DNA of 64,000 bases from Theocolax elegans (GCA_026168455.1 CM047425.1:41498711-41562710), one strand, 5' to 3'. Shown: positions 45,188-56,149, counted from the stretch's first letter. Program-made: numbers and translations. The notes: a model not told the origin generated them from the letters alone.

Positions 45188-46249
45188 TTATACAAAATTT
45201 GTATTTCTACCATTCCTTACGCTATCACTATACCTCTCAGTTATTGGTTCGCCTGTTGCCTGTGTCCGAGCCCTCTCTGATTCAATTTCTTTTAATTTCT
45301 TTTCTACCCCTTCTCTTTCTTCCCATTTAACCCAACTGTTATTAAACATAATTTTGCCGCGACCTGCTCTAACTTGTAGTCCATCGATTCTTTTTTCTCT
45401 CACCCATCTATTTATTTCCTCTTGTTTTTTCCTTTCTTCATACGGTCGATCGTTTTCTATAAAAACCTTAGTGCCTGCTAATTTACTTTTGTTACGCATA
45501 ATCGCTTGTTTTTCCTGAAAGCTACTAATTTTAGCTACTATTACTCTATTTATCTTCCTCACCTCTTTGACTGTGACGTCTATCTTTAATTTTTCTTTAA
45601 TGAAATTCTCTGTAAAACTTTTTACATCTACTTCCCTAATGTCAGATTGTATACCTTTAATTACAATATTATCCTGCCTATCCTTTCTCTCCTTCTCTAC
45701 AATAATACGGCGCATTTTTATAACCTCTCTTTCTGACAGATATCTGTTACTCGCCTCTGCGACTTGCGTATCGTATATCGCGGCTCGTTCGGTGATTCGG
45801 TTCGAGTCCGTGACGCGCCTCTTTTTCGCGTCGATTGACTCTCCCCCCTCGTCGAATCTAACCGCCAGCGCCTCCACCTTTGAATTCATCGCGCTTATTC
45901 TCTCGTTCTCTTTACTTTCAAATTCTTTCATTCTTTTTTCTAATTTCTCTATCCTTTCAACTAACTCTCGGTCCCTTACTTTTAATTCGTTTTTTATTTT
46001 TTCAATTTCCATACTTTCTTGTTTAATTCTACTCATTTCACTTATAATCATCTCCCTAAACTCAAATTTCTCCTTCTCTCTCGCATCATCGCTTCTTCTA
46101 TGACCTATCACGTTTTTTTGAAACTTATCGTCCAATGTCGTTTGTTTTTTATCCAGCCCTGTTTTTGATTGATTCGCACTACTCTTAACATTCACATTCG
46201 TGTTCTTGTCTGTACCCTCTTTGGCTTTCATTTTATTTCTCGTATCCAT
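45188..46249 (-). CDS. LINE ORF1: coiled-coil RNA-binding protein (intact)
   Basis: 353 codons, uninterrupted. A charged N-terminus leads into a long coiled coil at residues about 65-130 (KIKNELKVRDRELVERIEKL). An RRM-like domain follows (RQDNIVIKGIQSDIREVDVK, about residues 195-260), then a C-terminal domain with ENDRPYEERKKQEEINRWVR. This coiled coil, RRM and C-terminal-domain order resembles L1 ORF1p, an RNA-binding trimer. No zinc knuckle. The stop TAA (45188-45190) overlaps the start of the ORF2 reading frame. Confidence 0.8.
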   Translation of the reverse strand: MDTRNKMKAKEGTDKNTNVNVKSSANQSKTGLDKKQTTLDDKFQKNVIGHRRSDDAREKEKFEFREMIISEMSRIKQESMEIEKIKNELKVRDRELVERIEKLEKRMKEFESKENERISAMNSKVEALAVRFDEGGESIDAKKRRVTDSNRITERAAIYDTQVAEASNRYLSEREVIKMRRIIVEKERKDRQDNIVIKGIQSDIREVDVKSFTENFIKEKLKIDVTVKEVRKINRVIVAKISSFQEKQAIMRNKSKLAGTKVFIENDRPYEERKKQEEINRWVREKRIDGLQVRAGRGKIMFNNSWVKWEEREGVEKKLKEIESERARTQATGEPITERYSDSVRNGRNTNFV

Positions 46250-46542
46250 TTTCTACACGCACGGGTATTCGCCTAACCTCTGTCTTACACTCGCACCTCG
46301 TGTATTCGACTTACTTATTGTATTCTAACCTCCAATTACACGCTTACTGCTCAACTAACTCTTATACCCTATCCTATGCTATATACCTATCACTTTATAT
46401 ATCGTTATAAACTTTATCACTTCCGCAATCTAATTATACAGTTTATTTTAATCATAAATCACATTTTCTTACGCAAAACTTAATAATTAAGCAGAGCAAC
46501 CGCGCACACGTGCACTCACTCTCACGCCCTCTAACCAAGTCC

Positions 46543-46559
46543 TTGTTCGACGTAGTTAT
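46543..46559. repeat. target-site duplication, right copy
   Basis: Identical to 41585-41601. Confidence 0.95.
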
Positions 46560-47240
46560 AATGTTTAGAATATTGATGATGTTTCGGAAGCCGATTTAAT
46601 GGACATGAGATTATTGAAAACTTACAATGAACGGTTGATTTATATTTTGACCGTTATAGATATTCTTAGCAAACATGTATGAGTGGATCCACTACCGACG
46701 AAAAGTGGGATTAATGTTGCTAAAGCTTTCGAAATTATTTTAACCAAGAATGGTAGACGAAAACCGATATGCCTACAATCAGATAAAGGCTGCAAATTTA
46801 CAAGCCGTGAATTCCATAAAGTTCTCAAAGAATTCCATAAAGTTCTCAAGCTATAACCTTACAAAATTGAGTAAATTTACAAAATTGTACGTAGTCCTGA
46901 CATTAAAAGAGATATCGTTGTAATAGTTGTAAGAACAATTAAAGAACGAATATGGCAGTTCTTTAGTCATACGAATACCAAAAGTTATATCGATGCATTA
47001 CAAAATATAGTCGAGGCTTATAATAATACAATACATTCAGTTATCTAAATGAAACCAGCCACAGTCACCATACATAATGCCGCAGAGGCACGTAAAAATT
47101 TGAAGCGCCGATGCGAATCTAAAGAGCAACCTGATGTAACGAAACATGTTAAATATAGTATTGGTAATTTGGTTTGTGTTAGTCGCGCGAGCAATGGATG
47201 GGGGCTTTTACGGGGAGGACCTTTGTAAAGTAAGATTGAA
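46560..47240 (+). pseudogene. Maverick integrase, part 3 (catalytic core and tail)
   Basis: The frame resumes after the LINE with VSEADLMDMR (first catalytic Asp), LTVIDILSKHVWVDPLP and CLQSDKGCKFTSREFHKVL (second catalytic Asp), with some stops and a short local duplication of aaagttctcaaagaattcc near 46820. The third acidic residue, expected just before RTIKERIW, appears replaced by a hydrophobic one. A C-terminal part near 47140-47240 (YSIGNLVCVSRASN) fits the tail domain. This is the c-integrase type shared by Mavericks and retroviruses. Confidence 0.7.
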
Positions 47241-47284
47241 GATAAATAAGCAGAGATAATATCATGAAGAGGAAAATGTAGAAG

Positions 47285-48406
47285 TGCAAAAGAGTCACAT
47301 CTGACAACTATTTATGGTCGAACGTTATGGCTGGAAAGATGGATGACACAGGGGGTGGTAATGAAAGTCTCGTTAATCGTAAAAATCTTCTGAACTATAA
47401 AAAACCTGTGGATTTATTTAGACATTTACACTGTGACGTATTTGATCAAGATAAATTATTAATAAATGGTGTTAACGTACGGGTTAGATTAGTTCGTTCC
47501 AGAGATAATTTTTCGCTTATGGATACAACCGGATTATTATCTGTTAATATCGAAGAGTCAAAATTGCTCGTTAGTCGTGTAAACATTGATCCTGGTATTT
47601 TACTGGCTTACGCTAAGGCTTTGTCAAAAACAACAGCAAATTACCCTATGACAATAATGCAAGTGAAAGCTGTAACAATGCATAGCGGTATACATAGCGA
47701 GACCTTGGATAATATAATATTAGGCCAATTACCGAAAAGAATAATTGTAGGTTTTGTTAAAAAAAAAGCTTTTAACGATCACCAAAATTTGAACTCGTAC
47801 AATTTTGAGCACTTAAACATCAATTTCCTATATCTGTACATTGACGGTGTGTAAATATTTTTCTGCCCACGCGGGCGCAAAATGCGTTTTTGCGCCCGTT
47901 TTTTCGGGCGCAAAATGGCCTATTCCCGCCTGCTTTTTTTAAAGCATTTTTCACCCTTTCGGACAGAAAATAGTATGTGCACCACGGGCGCAAAATTGGG
48001 GATTCTGGCCCGAGGGTGAGTTTTCACCCGAGCGAAGCAATTTTGCGCCCTTGGTACACAATGTACTATTGAGACCGCCACAATCTAATTGTAGAAATAA
48101 TAAATTATACGTTGATACCTATGATACGTTACTTTTGGATTCAGGTATATGCTTTCTAAACGAAGGCAATAATATTTCACGTAAATCAACCCTAACGGAT
48201 ACTGTCTTTTTACCTTTGATTTGACTCCTGATTTATCAGCAAACGATCAGTCACACTGAAATTTGATTAAACACGGGAGCGTTAGATTAGACGTAAACTT
48301 TAAAGAACCATCATATAGTACTGTAAATTGTATCGTATACGCCGAGTATGAAAATATATTGGAAATTGACGCAGAGAGACAGATAATAGTAGATTTCAGC
48401 AAATAA
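47285..48406 (+). pseudogene. Maverick capsid-type protein, N-terminally truncated and interrupted
   Basis: The open frame 47327-47854 (for example DLFRHLHCDVFDQDKLLING and NIILGQLPKRIIVGFVKKKA) belongs to the F54H12.2-like Maverick family, which I take as capsid-associated. The usual first 100-150 residues are missing: the integrase tail runs almost straight into the family's middle, with a frameshift near 47305. A hairpin insertion breaks it at about 47850-48062, after which LLRPPQSN and later DVNFKEPSYSTVNCIVYAEY lead to the family C-terminus at 48406. Another frameshift lies near 48215-48260. Confidence 0.7.
47850..48062. mobile_element. GGGCGCAAAA-rich hairpin insertion in the capsid gene
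   Basis: About 210 bp much GC-richer than its surroundings, with five GGGCGCAAAA boxes (three direct, two inverted). An outer inverted pair (aatagtatgtgcaccacggg near 47968 and its mirror ending at 48070) suggests a MITE-like unit. TGTA occurs at both edges (47849 and 48062) and may be the target duplication. Confidence 0.55.
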
Positions 48407-48841
48407 AAGTTGTGTGTAGATGGCGCTTTTAACTTCCATTCTAGAACATAAGGCATTCTGACAAATCGTAAGTTAGTTCGTGTAAAAATTTTCTACATCC
48501 ATGATGGATACGATTGTTGACATTTAATGTTTCGAAGATATGGATCTTCTCGTTGGCTGGAGACTTTACTGAACACTGGATTCTGGCAGAGGTATTAAAC
48601 GACTATCCGACGGCATAAGAAGACAAAACAATTGGTTGATGTATAATCATCACGTAGATTATTTCGAAGGTAACGTGACGAGAAAAATGATTTCAAAGAC
48701 CTTGAAGGAGATAACAAAAAACGGATGAAAAAATTATACACGAGGTAAAGAAAAATGGTCGATTTTACATAAATTGACAGTGTGTAAAGTAATTCCCATA
48801 TGGCAAGCTTGTAAAAATACCAAATACAATTATCAAGAATA

Positions 48842-48845
<4 letters not shown>
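48407..48845 (+). other. possible further Maverick coding remnant
   Basis: Pieces with uneven frame (DGIRRQNNWLMYNHHVDYFE near 48615-48675, then TRKMISKTLKEITKNG) read like decayed protein, but I do not recognise the family. Confidence 0.25.
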
Positions 48846-48878
<33 letters not shown>

Positions 48879-49195
48879 ATAATATATAAATATTTCGCCG
48901 CCGCCGCCGCCGTGTCTAAGAATTCAGAATTCAACATATATATATATATATGTTTTATATATATATGTCATATATATGTATATGTCATATATATGTATAT
49001 GTTATATATATATATGTTATATATATATATGTCATATATATATATATGTTATATATATATATATGTTATATCTCTCTATAATATATAAATATTTCGCCGC
49101 CGCCGTCGCTTCCGCCGTGTCTAAGAATTCAGAATTCAACATATATGTTATATATACATGTTATATATATATGTCATATATATATGGGGTATTCC
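48846..49195. repeat. (TA)n and TATG-type low-complexity region with a duplicated 70-bp block
   Basis: The block atatttcgccgccgccgc... tgtctaagaattcagaattcaac occurs at about 48885-48940 and 49085-49142, embedded in alternating (TA)n and atatgtc/atatgtt units. Confidence 0.7.
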
Positions 49196-50181
49196 ACGTG
49201 AAGTGGTCCGATCAAAATTTTAAAATGCACCAAATTTTGGGTACACTTTGCAAATGTTTTTCAGAATACAGAAAAAAATTATTAGGTACTGGAATCTATT
49301 TGCTCAAAAGTTATTCTAACCTCAAAAAGTGAATTTTTCCATATTTTTTTCAACACCAGCTGGGTTTACCTCTATATAACTCAAAATCTATCAACTTTTA
49401 CTATAGAACATTATATGTAACATTTGTTGCTAATTATATCTAGAATTTATTCTTCTGGGTTAGAATTTCTAATCTCAAGGTCAATGTTACATAAACTACA
49501 TGTCAATATTCAACTTGAAAAAAGTGTAAGTGCGCCACCTTTGATTTTTTCATCCAAAAGTCTGAAAGAAAGCTTGGAGCAATACCTTTCAAATGGTCAG
49601 TAGCATTTTTATGGCCTCCAATTCTGTAAAAAGTTATGACAATTTAAAGAAAGACAAAAAATTCACAAAAATTAACATGGTAATTCCCATTTAAATTTTT
49701 TAAAAAATTTCTTGTTTCTTTAAATTGTCATAAATTTTTACAGAACTGGAGGCCATAAAAATGCTACAGACCATTTGAAAGGTATGGCTCCAAGCTTTCT
49801 TTTAGATTTTTGGATGAAAAAATCAAAGGTGGCGCACTTGCACTTTTTTCAAGTTGAATATTGACATGTAGTTTATGTAACATTGACCTTGAGATTAGAA
49901 ATTCTAACCCAGAAGAATAAATTCTAGATATAATTAGCAACAAATGTTACATATAATGTTCTATAGTAAAAGTTGATAGATTTTGAGTTATATAGAGGTA
50001 AACCCAGCTGGTGTTGAAAAAAATATGGAAAAATTCACTTTTTGAGGTTAGAATAACTTTTGAGCAAATAGATTCCAGTACCTAATAATTTTTTTCTGTA
50101 TTCTGAAAAACATTTGCAAAGTGTACCCAAAATTTGGTGCATTTTAAAATTTTGATCGGACCACTTCACGTGGAATACCCC
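49196..50181. mobile_element. family B long inverted-repeat element, complete copy
   Basis: 986 bp: arms of about 455 bp (49196-49652 and 49715-50181) that are almost identical mirror images, terminus GGGGTATTCCACGTGAAGTG, flanked by (TA)n. The arms align loosely with family A (aaaattttaaa, then a caaaattt block, then a ttattc-rich block), so A and B are diverged members of one superfamily. Non-coding. Confidence 0.85.
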
Positions 50182-50227
50182 ATATATATGTTATATATAT
50201 ATATGTTTTATATATATATGTCATATA

Positions 50228-50346
50228 TAAGTGTGTGTGTGTGTGTGTGTGTGTGTACGTGTGCGTGTGCGTGTGCGTGTGCGTGTGCGTGTGCGTGTGC
50301 GTGTGCGTGTGCGTGTGCGTGTGCGTGTGCGTGTGTGTGTGTACGT
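50228..50346. repeat. (TG)n(CGTGTG)n microsatellite
   Basis: TG units followed by about 12 gtgcgt units, then TG again. It lies at the left border of a family D copy. Confidence 0.95.
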
Positions 50347-51286
50347 GTCATTTGCTTTTTCAAGAATAGATAATATATGTATTTTTTCCGTGCGCAAAGA
50401 AAAGTTGTGAATATAACTTGAAAGAATGTGTATTAGTTTACTTATTCCTGATAAAACTCATAAAATAAAAACGGACCGAAAGTTTAATGTAATGTTTTTA
50501 AAAATATGATCAATTTTACGAAGATAAAATAAATATTAATCAAGTATAACATACACTTTTTCAAATATCTATATGTGAAATATACAATAAATTAAAAATT
50601 AATACATTAATTAATGCATTTTTAAGATAATTCTATTATAAACAGTAATGGCAAAAGAAAATTCAAATTGTAACAGAGGCAATATAAAATATGAATTACA
50701 TTTAAAAAATTTTTCGAAAATTATTATTTTAGTAGTATTTAATTTAAATATTATTCAAATCAAAATTTAAAAATTGTATGGATATATAAGTAAGTAGATT
50801 ACGTATATTTATATAAAACAATATTTTATATAAACAAGTATGTATTTATTAGAAACAAAAGGTTATTTAAGGAATGCCTTTGTTTATAATAATTAAAATA
50901 AATATATGGGCTCTGTAACTAAAGGGAAAAATAAATTGGATATAATTATGGATTAAAACGCAAATTTTGAAAGAGGGTGCAAATTACGAATTACGGGAGA
51001 AATGGAAGAAATAGGATTTTATTTATATACCGCTAAAATGTTATAAATAATTCTTTAAAGCTAATACAAAAATTAATTTAATTAAGAAGAAAGTTTTATT
51101 ACTCTTAAAGTACAAAATATTAATGACATATAGAACTCTTGGCGATGACTTAAATAAATTAATTTTAGGAGGTAAAGTTCTATTAAATCCGTTTCAAATA
51201 ATCTAAAATTTTAATAGATTTTTACTAAATACTACAATTAAGTATATGCACTTTACTATTTTTGGTAAATTAATTGTTCATTACCA
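50347..51286 (+). mobile_element. family D Helitron-like element, copy 2 (3' truncated)
   Basis: Colinear with copies 1 and 3 from ttttcaagaatagataatat onward. It ends at about 51286, where a family A terminus starts. It has the empty counterpart of the SINE site near 51195. Confidence 0.65.
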
Positions 51287-51293
51287 TATATAT

Positions 51294-52214
51294 GGGCTAT
51301 TTTACATCAGTGGTACGATGAAAATTTGAAATCACTCCAAATTTTGTGAACAGACTGGAAATATCTTCCAGAAGATAGAAAAAAAATTTGAGGTGTTAAA
51401 AATAATTTGCCTAAGAGTTATTCCACCATGAAAAATGGAAATTTTTCAATTTTTTAGAGAAATTATTATTTTCAAAGCTATTTATCTCAAAATCTATTGA
51501 TTTTTTAAAAAATACATTAAAAACAACTTTTGTTCAAAATAATCTTTAGAACTTATCTACTTGGGTTACAATTCCTAATTTTAAAATCTCGAAGAGATAG
51601 AACGCCCGGAAATATTGAATATCAAAAAAAGGCGACCACGCCACAATCGATTTTGATCTAACACCGCTCAAAAGATCACATTTTTTGAACACACAAACAC
51701 CAAATTTTTTTAAAAATTTAATTGGAAAATACCATGTTAATTTTTGTGAATTTTTTGTTTTTCTTTAAATTATCATAACTTTTTACAGAATTGAAGGCCA
51801 TAAAAAGCTACAGACTACTTGAAAGGTATTGCTCCAAGCTTTCTTTTAGACTTTTGGATAAAAAAATCAATTGCGGCGAACTTACACTTTTTTAAGTTGA
51901 ATATTGACATGTAGTTTATGTAACATTGACCTTAAGATTAGAAATTCTAACCCAGAAGGATAAATTCTACACATAATTAGCAATGAATGTTTGTATAGTA
52001 AAAGTTGATAGATTTTGAGTTAAATAGCGATAAACCCAGCTGGTGTTGAAAAATACTGGATAAAGTTCACTTTTTGAGGTTATAATAACTTTTGAGCTAA
52101 TAAATTCCAGTACCTGAAAATTTTTTTCTGTATTCTGCAAAAAAATTGGCAAAGTGTACTCAAAATTTGGTGCATTTTAAAATTTTGATCGGACCACTTC
52201 ACGTGGAATACGCC
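51294..52214. mobile_element. chimeric inverted-repeat element: family A left arm joined to family B right arm
   Basis: 51294-51688 follows the family A left arm (GGGCTATTTTACATCAGTGG terminus). After a junction at about 51690-51700 the sequence is the family B centre and right arm to the B terminus at 52214. Both ends keep their short terminal inverted repeat. Confidence 0.75.
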
Positions 52215-52246
52215 ATATATATTATATATATATATATTACACCTTT

Positions 52247-52757
52247 GGTGTAAGTTGTGTCCTAAAATACGTGAAAATTAGTGATTTTATGAGGTTTATG
52301 AGGCATAACTTACAACAGCGGTCTTGGCCAATAAGCTAACCCAAGCCATTCGAAAGCTCGCGAAAAATGTGAACTTTTGAGCGGTGTTAGATCAAAATCG
52401 ATTGTGGCGTGGTCGCCTTTTTTTGATATTCAATATTTTCGAGTGCCCTATCTCTTCGAGATTTTAAAATTAAGAATTGTAACCCAGGTAGATAAATTTT
52501 AAAGATTATTTTGAACAAAAGTTGCTTGTAATGTTTTTTCAAAAAAATCAACAGATTTTGAGATAAATGGCTTTAAAAAATAGAAATTTTTCTAAAAAAT
52601 TGAAAAATTTCCACTTTTCATGGTCGAATAAACTTTTAAGCAAATTATTTTTAACATTTAAATTTTTTTTGTATGTTCTGGAAGATGTTTCCAGCCTGTT
52701 CTCAAATTTTGGAGTGATTTAAAATTTTCATCGTATCACTTGACGTGAAATAGACCA
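52247..52757. mobile_element. family A inverted-repeat element, spacer and right arm
   Basis: Starts in the last bases of the left arm (tgtaagttgtgtcctaaaat), then follows the spacer and complete right arm of the family A copy at 7638-8585. The rest of the left arm is missing. Confidence 0.75.
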
Positions 52758-52802
52758 TATATATGTATATGTATGTATGTATGTATGTGTGTGTGTGTGC
52801 GT
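52758..52802. repeat. (TATG)n(TG)n microsatellite
   Basis: TA passes into TATG and TG units at the left border of family D copy 3, as at copy 1. Confidence 0.85.
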
Positions 52803-54138
52803 GCGGCGTAATATTTATATAATATATATATATTTTAAAATTGTTTTTTCAAGAATACATAATATACGTATTTTTTCCGTGCGCCAAAAAAGTTGTGAAC
52901 ATAACTTGAAAGAATGTGTATTTGTCTACTCATTCTTGATAAAACTCATAAAATTTTTAAACGTATACCCAATAATAATAACGGATCTAAAATTCAATGT
53001 AATGCTTTAAATACAGATGCAAAATTGTTTGAAGATTAAATAAATATTAATCAAGTATAACATACACTTTTCCAAATATCCATATGATATATACAATGGG
53101 TTAAAAATTAAATATATTAATTATTGCATTTTTAAGATAATTCTATTATAAACAGTATAGGCAAAAGAAAATTCAAATTTAAACAGTGGCAATATAAAAT
53201 ACGAATTGCATATGTATAGATTTTCAAAAACTATTAATTTAGGAGCATTTAATTTAAATATTTTTTAAATTAATATTTCAAAATTGTATGGATATATAAG
53301 TGTGTAGATAATTTATATTTATATAAAACAATATTTTAAATAAACAAGTATGTATTTATTAGAAATAGAAGGATATTTAAGAAATGAATTTGTTTATAAT
53401 AATCAAAATAAATATTTGGGCTCTGCATATAGTAAAAATAAATTGGATATAATTATGGATTAAAACTCAAATTTTGAAAGAGAGTGCAAATTACGAATCA
53501 CGGGAGAAATGGAAGAAACAGGTTTTTATTTATATAGCGCTAAAATTTTATAAATAATTCTTTAAAAATAATACCAAAATTAATTTAATTAAGAAGAAAG
53601 TTTTATTACTATTAAAGTACAAAATATTAATGACATATAAAACTCTTGGCGATGACCCTTCGTCATTAAATAAATTAATTTTAGGAGGTAAAGTTCTATT
53701 TAGATCTGTTTAAAATAATCTAAAATTTTAATAGGTTTTTACTAAATACTACAATTAAATATATGCACTTTACTATTTTTGGTAAGTTAATTTTTCATTA
53801 ACATTTATAATTATTAAAATATAAATTTAAGCTTTATAAGAATTCATATAGTTTAAAATTTACAGTTAACATTTAATATGTCTTTATTTTTTTTTATTAG
53901 TTTTATTCTGATTTCATTACACTAAATTTTGGTAAACTTTTATTTATAAATTATAATAACTATAGCAATACCTCCAAGGTGTTGTGTGAATCTGTTTAAT
54001 TTTTAAGGTGTCCATGGTAGTGATAAAATAATACAATTTAAAACATTATTTTAAATAAATTAATTATGAAAAACCTTTTTCGAAATTAAAAATAGGGGGT
54101 TGGCGCGCGAAGCGCGCAGGGGGGTGAAGCCCCCCTAG
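52803..54138 (+). mobile_element. family D Helitron-like element, copy 3 (best 3' end)
   Basis: 1.34 kb, non-coding. The 3' end has two hairpins, GCGCGC-GAA-GCGCGC (54103-54117) and GGGGGG-tgaag-CCCCCC (54119-54135), running into CTAG (54135-54138) followed by T. A GC hairpin just before CTRR with insertion between A and T is the signature of Helitron 3' ends. The 5' TC end was not identified, so the assignment rests on the 3' end. Confidence 0.65.
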
Positions 54139-56145
54139 TATATATATATATATTGTGCATAAAAATAATTTTATTACGAGATCTGCATAGTAAATAATAG
54201 CAACAAAGATTTAACCAATGATTTTATACCATAATTTACAATTTAACCATAAATATTTGCGGTACGATTTTTCTATTCAATTATTTAAGAATATAATACA
54301 ATAGATCAATTACGTTATTACGGAAAAGTGGAATGATAGCTCTTATCATTCGAGGCTATGATAATCGTGCCTCTTTATCAATCCATCTGTTGACTGCATG
54401 GACTTAAAGTGGTCTTCTCTGCATTGCTATGAAAATTCTGGTATCACGGGTAGAACGTTTTCCTTGATCTTAGTTGAAGTGAAGCCAGATAGATATTACT
54501 TATATTGTAGGCAAAGATATTCAAAGCCAAAGTTCCTGGTCGACGGCTCCCAAACGATAGAGCACTAAATCGTTATCGATCTCACGCACCTTAACATTAG
54601 TCCCCTCCAGTAGACCTTAATTCCCCTACCCTGACTTGTGTTTGCCTGCGCACAGGTTTATAGCGTTTTCTTAAATCTAGCATTCGCTACAAGCTGCTTC
54701 AGGAAGAATTAAAAAAGTATACACCAAATGAATCATCTTAGAATTCTTTGCAAGAATGAAAAAAGAACTGTAAAGTAATTAGATATATTCAATATTAATT
54801 CAAAAACATTCAGACACTAATTAATTGCGAATTGAAATAATGTAATATATCAGTTAATAAAGAAGTCCCTATGTCCGCAGATTTCAGTTCATTACAAGTT
54901 CATAAATAGTTCGTACGAATTTATTTAATGGTTTGTACGAAATTACATTTATAGCTTAAAAATTAACTTAAAACATATTTTTACGAAGATTTACTAAATT
55001 TTTAGTAAAATTTCGTAACATTAATTTTTTTGTAACTTAATTTGGAAGTATTCTCAATGAACTTTTTAGAATTATTGTAAATAATAAAAAATAACGCCAA
55101 ATATAGTACGTAAAGAGTTCATAACATTATCTAATTTGAAAGAAGACGCATATGGCTTCATAATAACTTTAAATTCACAAGGTATTTACATAATAATACC
55201 AATCCATTAATAGTTATAATTATACGAATTTATAGTTATTTAGCAATTTCAACAAAAATTGTTTATCTCAATGTTTTGGAAAATTCTTTAAATATTAGCA
55301 ACAATTCGAAATTACACTAAATATATACTTATTTTTTTAATTTTTTTTAATTTATAATTTTACAATTTAATCGAATAAAAATGTAAAATATAATATAATG
55401 TGTAATTAATTAACCTAGCATTCAGTTACAATCAATTTTTTTAGTCAATAAAATAATAATAACAGTGTATTATATTTGCAACATTGTATATACTTATTTA
55501 ATCTTAGTCAATTACACAAGAGTTTATAGATACTGAACATATTTCTACATAATACTGAAACAATTAAAAAAAATTAAAAATAATCGACATGATAAAACTT
55601 ACACTGGAGTAAGGAATTTTAATTTTAATTTTTAATACGTAGTAACACATATATCATTACTTACAATATTTCCACACTATTCCTGTAAGAAGCTACATCA
55701 ATCTAGTAACAAACGTGTTATTTTTCTACCAGAATAATATTTTCAACAACAAAAATTACAATATAAAATTATTCTTTGACCATTATACATATATTTCATG
55801 CTTTTTCATGATGTTTCACGGAAAGGAGATGAAGAATTTAAAATTTCATACAAAATTACTAAACTCTTTTTTATTACTAAATTCTTTCAAACAAATAATT
55901 ATACGTAATAATTGAATTTATAAAAAATTTTTTCAGATTAAAATTCTGGCTAAAAGATTTATTTTCACATTTTATTAATTTTGTTTTATATTCAAAAATC
56001 TTTTATAAAAAAGAATATTAGTAATTGCAACCAAAAAATATAAATGATATTATACAATTACAATAATAAAAATTGAATATTAATTATAAAAGTTATTTTG
56101 ATATTACACTTGGTATTACATTAAAAAAATGAAAGAAAAATAATA
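54139..56145. other. AT-rich non-coding stretch
   Basis: 54340-54700 is a little less AT-rich but shows no recognisable gene. The remainder is homopolymer-rich with no repeat structure I can define. Confidence 0.4.
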
Positions 56146-56149
56146 TTTT

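Larger units (their letters stand above)
41602..46542 (-). mobile_element. 4.94-kb LINE, full length and young, inserted in the Maverick integrase
   Basis: Minus-strand element bounded by identical 17-bp target duplications. It has a 5' UTR (46250-46542), intact ORF1 (45188-46249), ORF2 with a single in-frame stop (41865 to about 45187) and an AAAT-repeat tail (plus-strand ttatttatttatt at 41600). The clade is uncertain: APE endonuclease, RT and a terminal CCHC motif fit the jockey/I/L1 range. Confidence 0.9.
39490..48406 (+). mobile_element. Maverick/Polinton remnant, with nested insertions
   Basis: Five successive plus-strand remnants match the gene order of Maverick/Polinton elements: a small core-like protein, a conserved Polinton protein, a phospholipase-A2-domain protein, a retroviral-type integrase and a capsid-type protein. 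Polymerase B, packaging ATPase and protease are not seen, nor are long terminal inverted repeats, so only part survives. The element is split by a MITE, a LINE and a hairpin insertion. Mavericks are related to animal viruses called adintoviruses; this copy is dead in every gene. Confidence 0.75.

Noticed and set aside
43570..45518. Long plus-strand open frames rich in Ser, Phe and Leu.
   Set aside because: They are antisense to the A-rich ORF1/ORF2 of the LINE, and the low-complexity composition follows from that.
50134..50373. Open frame encoding (AC)n and (CV)n repeats.
   Set aside because: Translation of a (TGTGCG)n microsatellite joined to a family B terminus.
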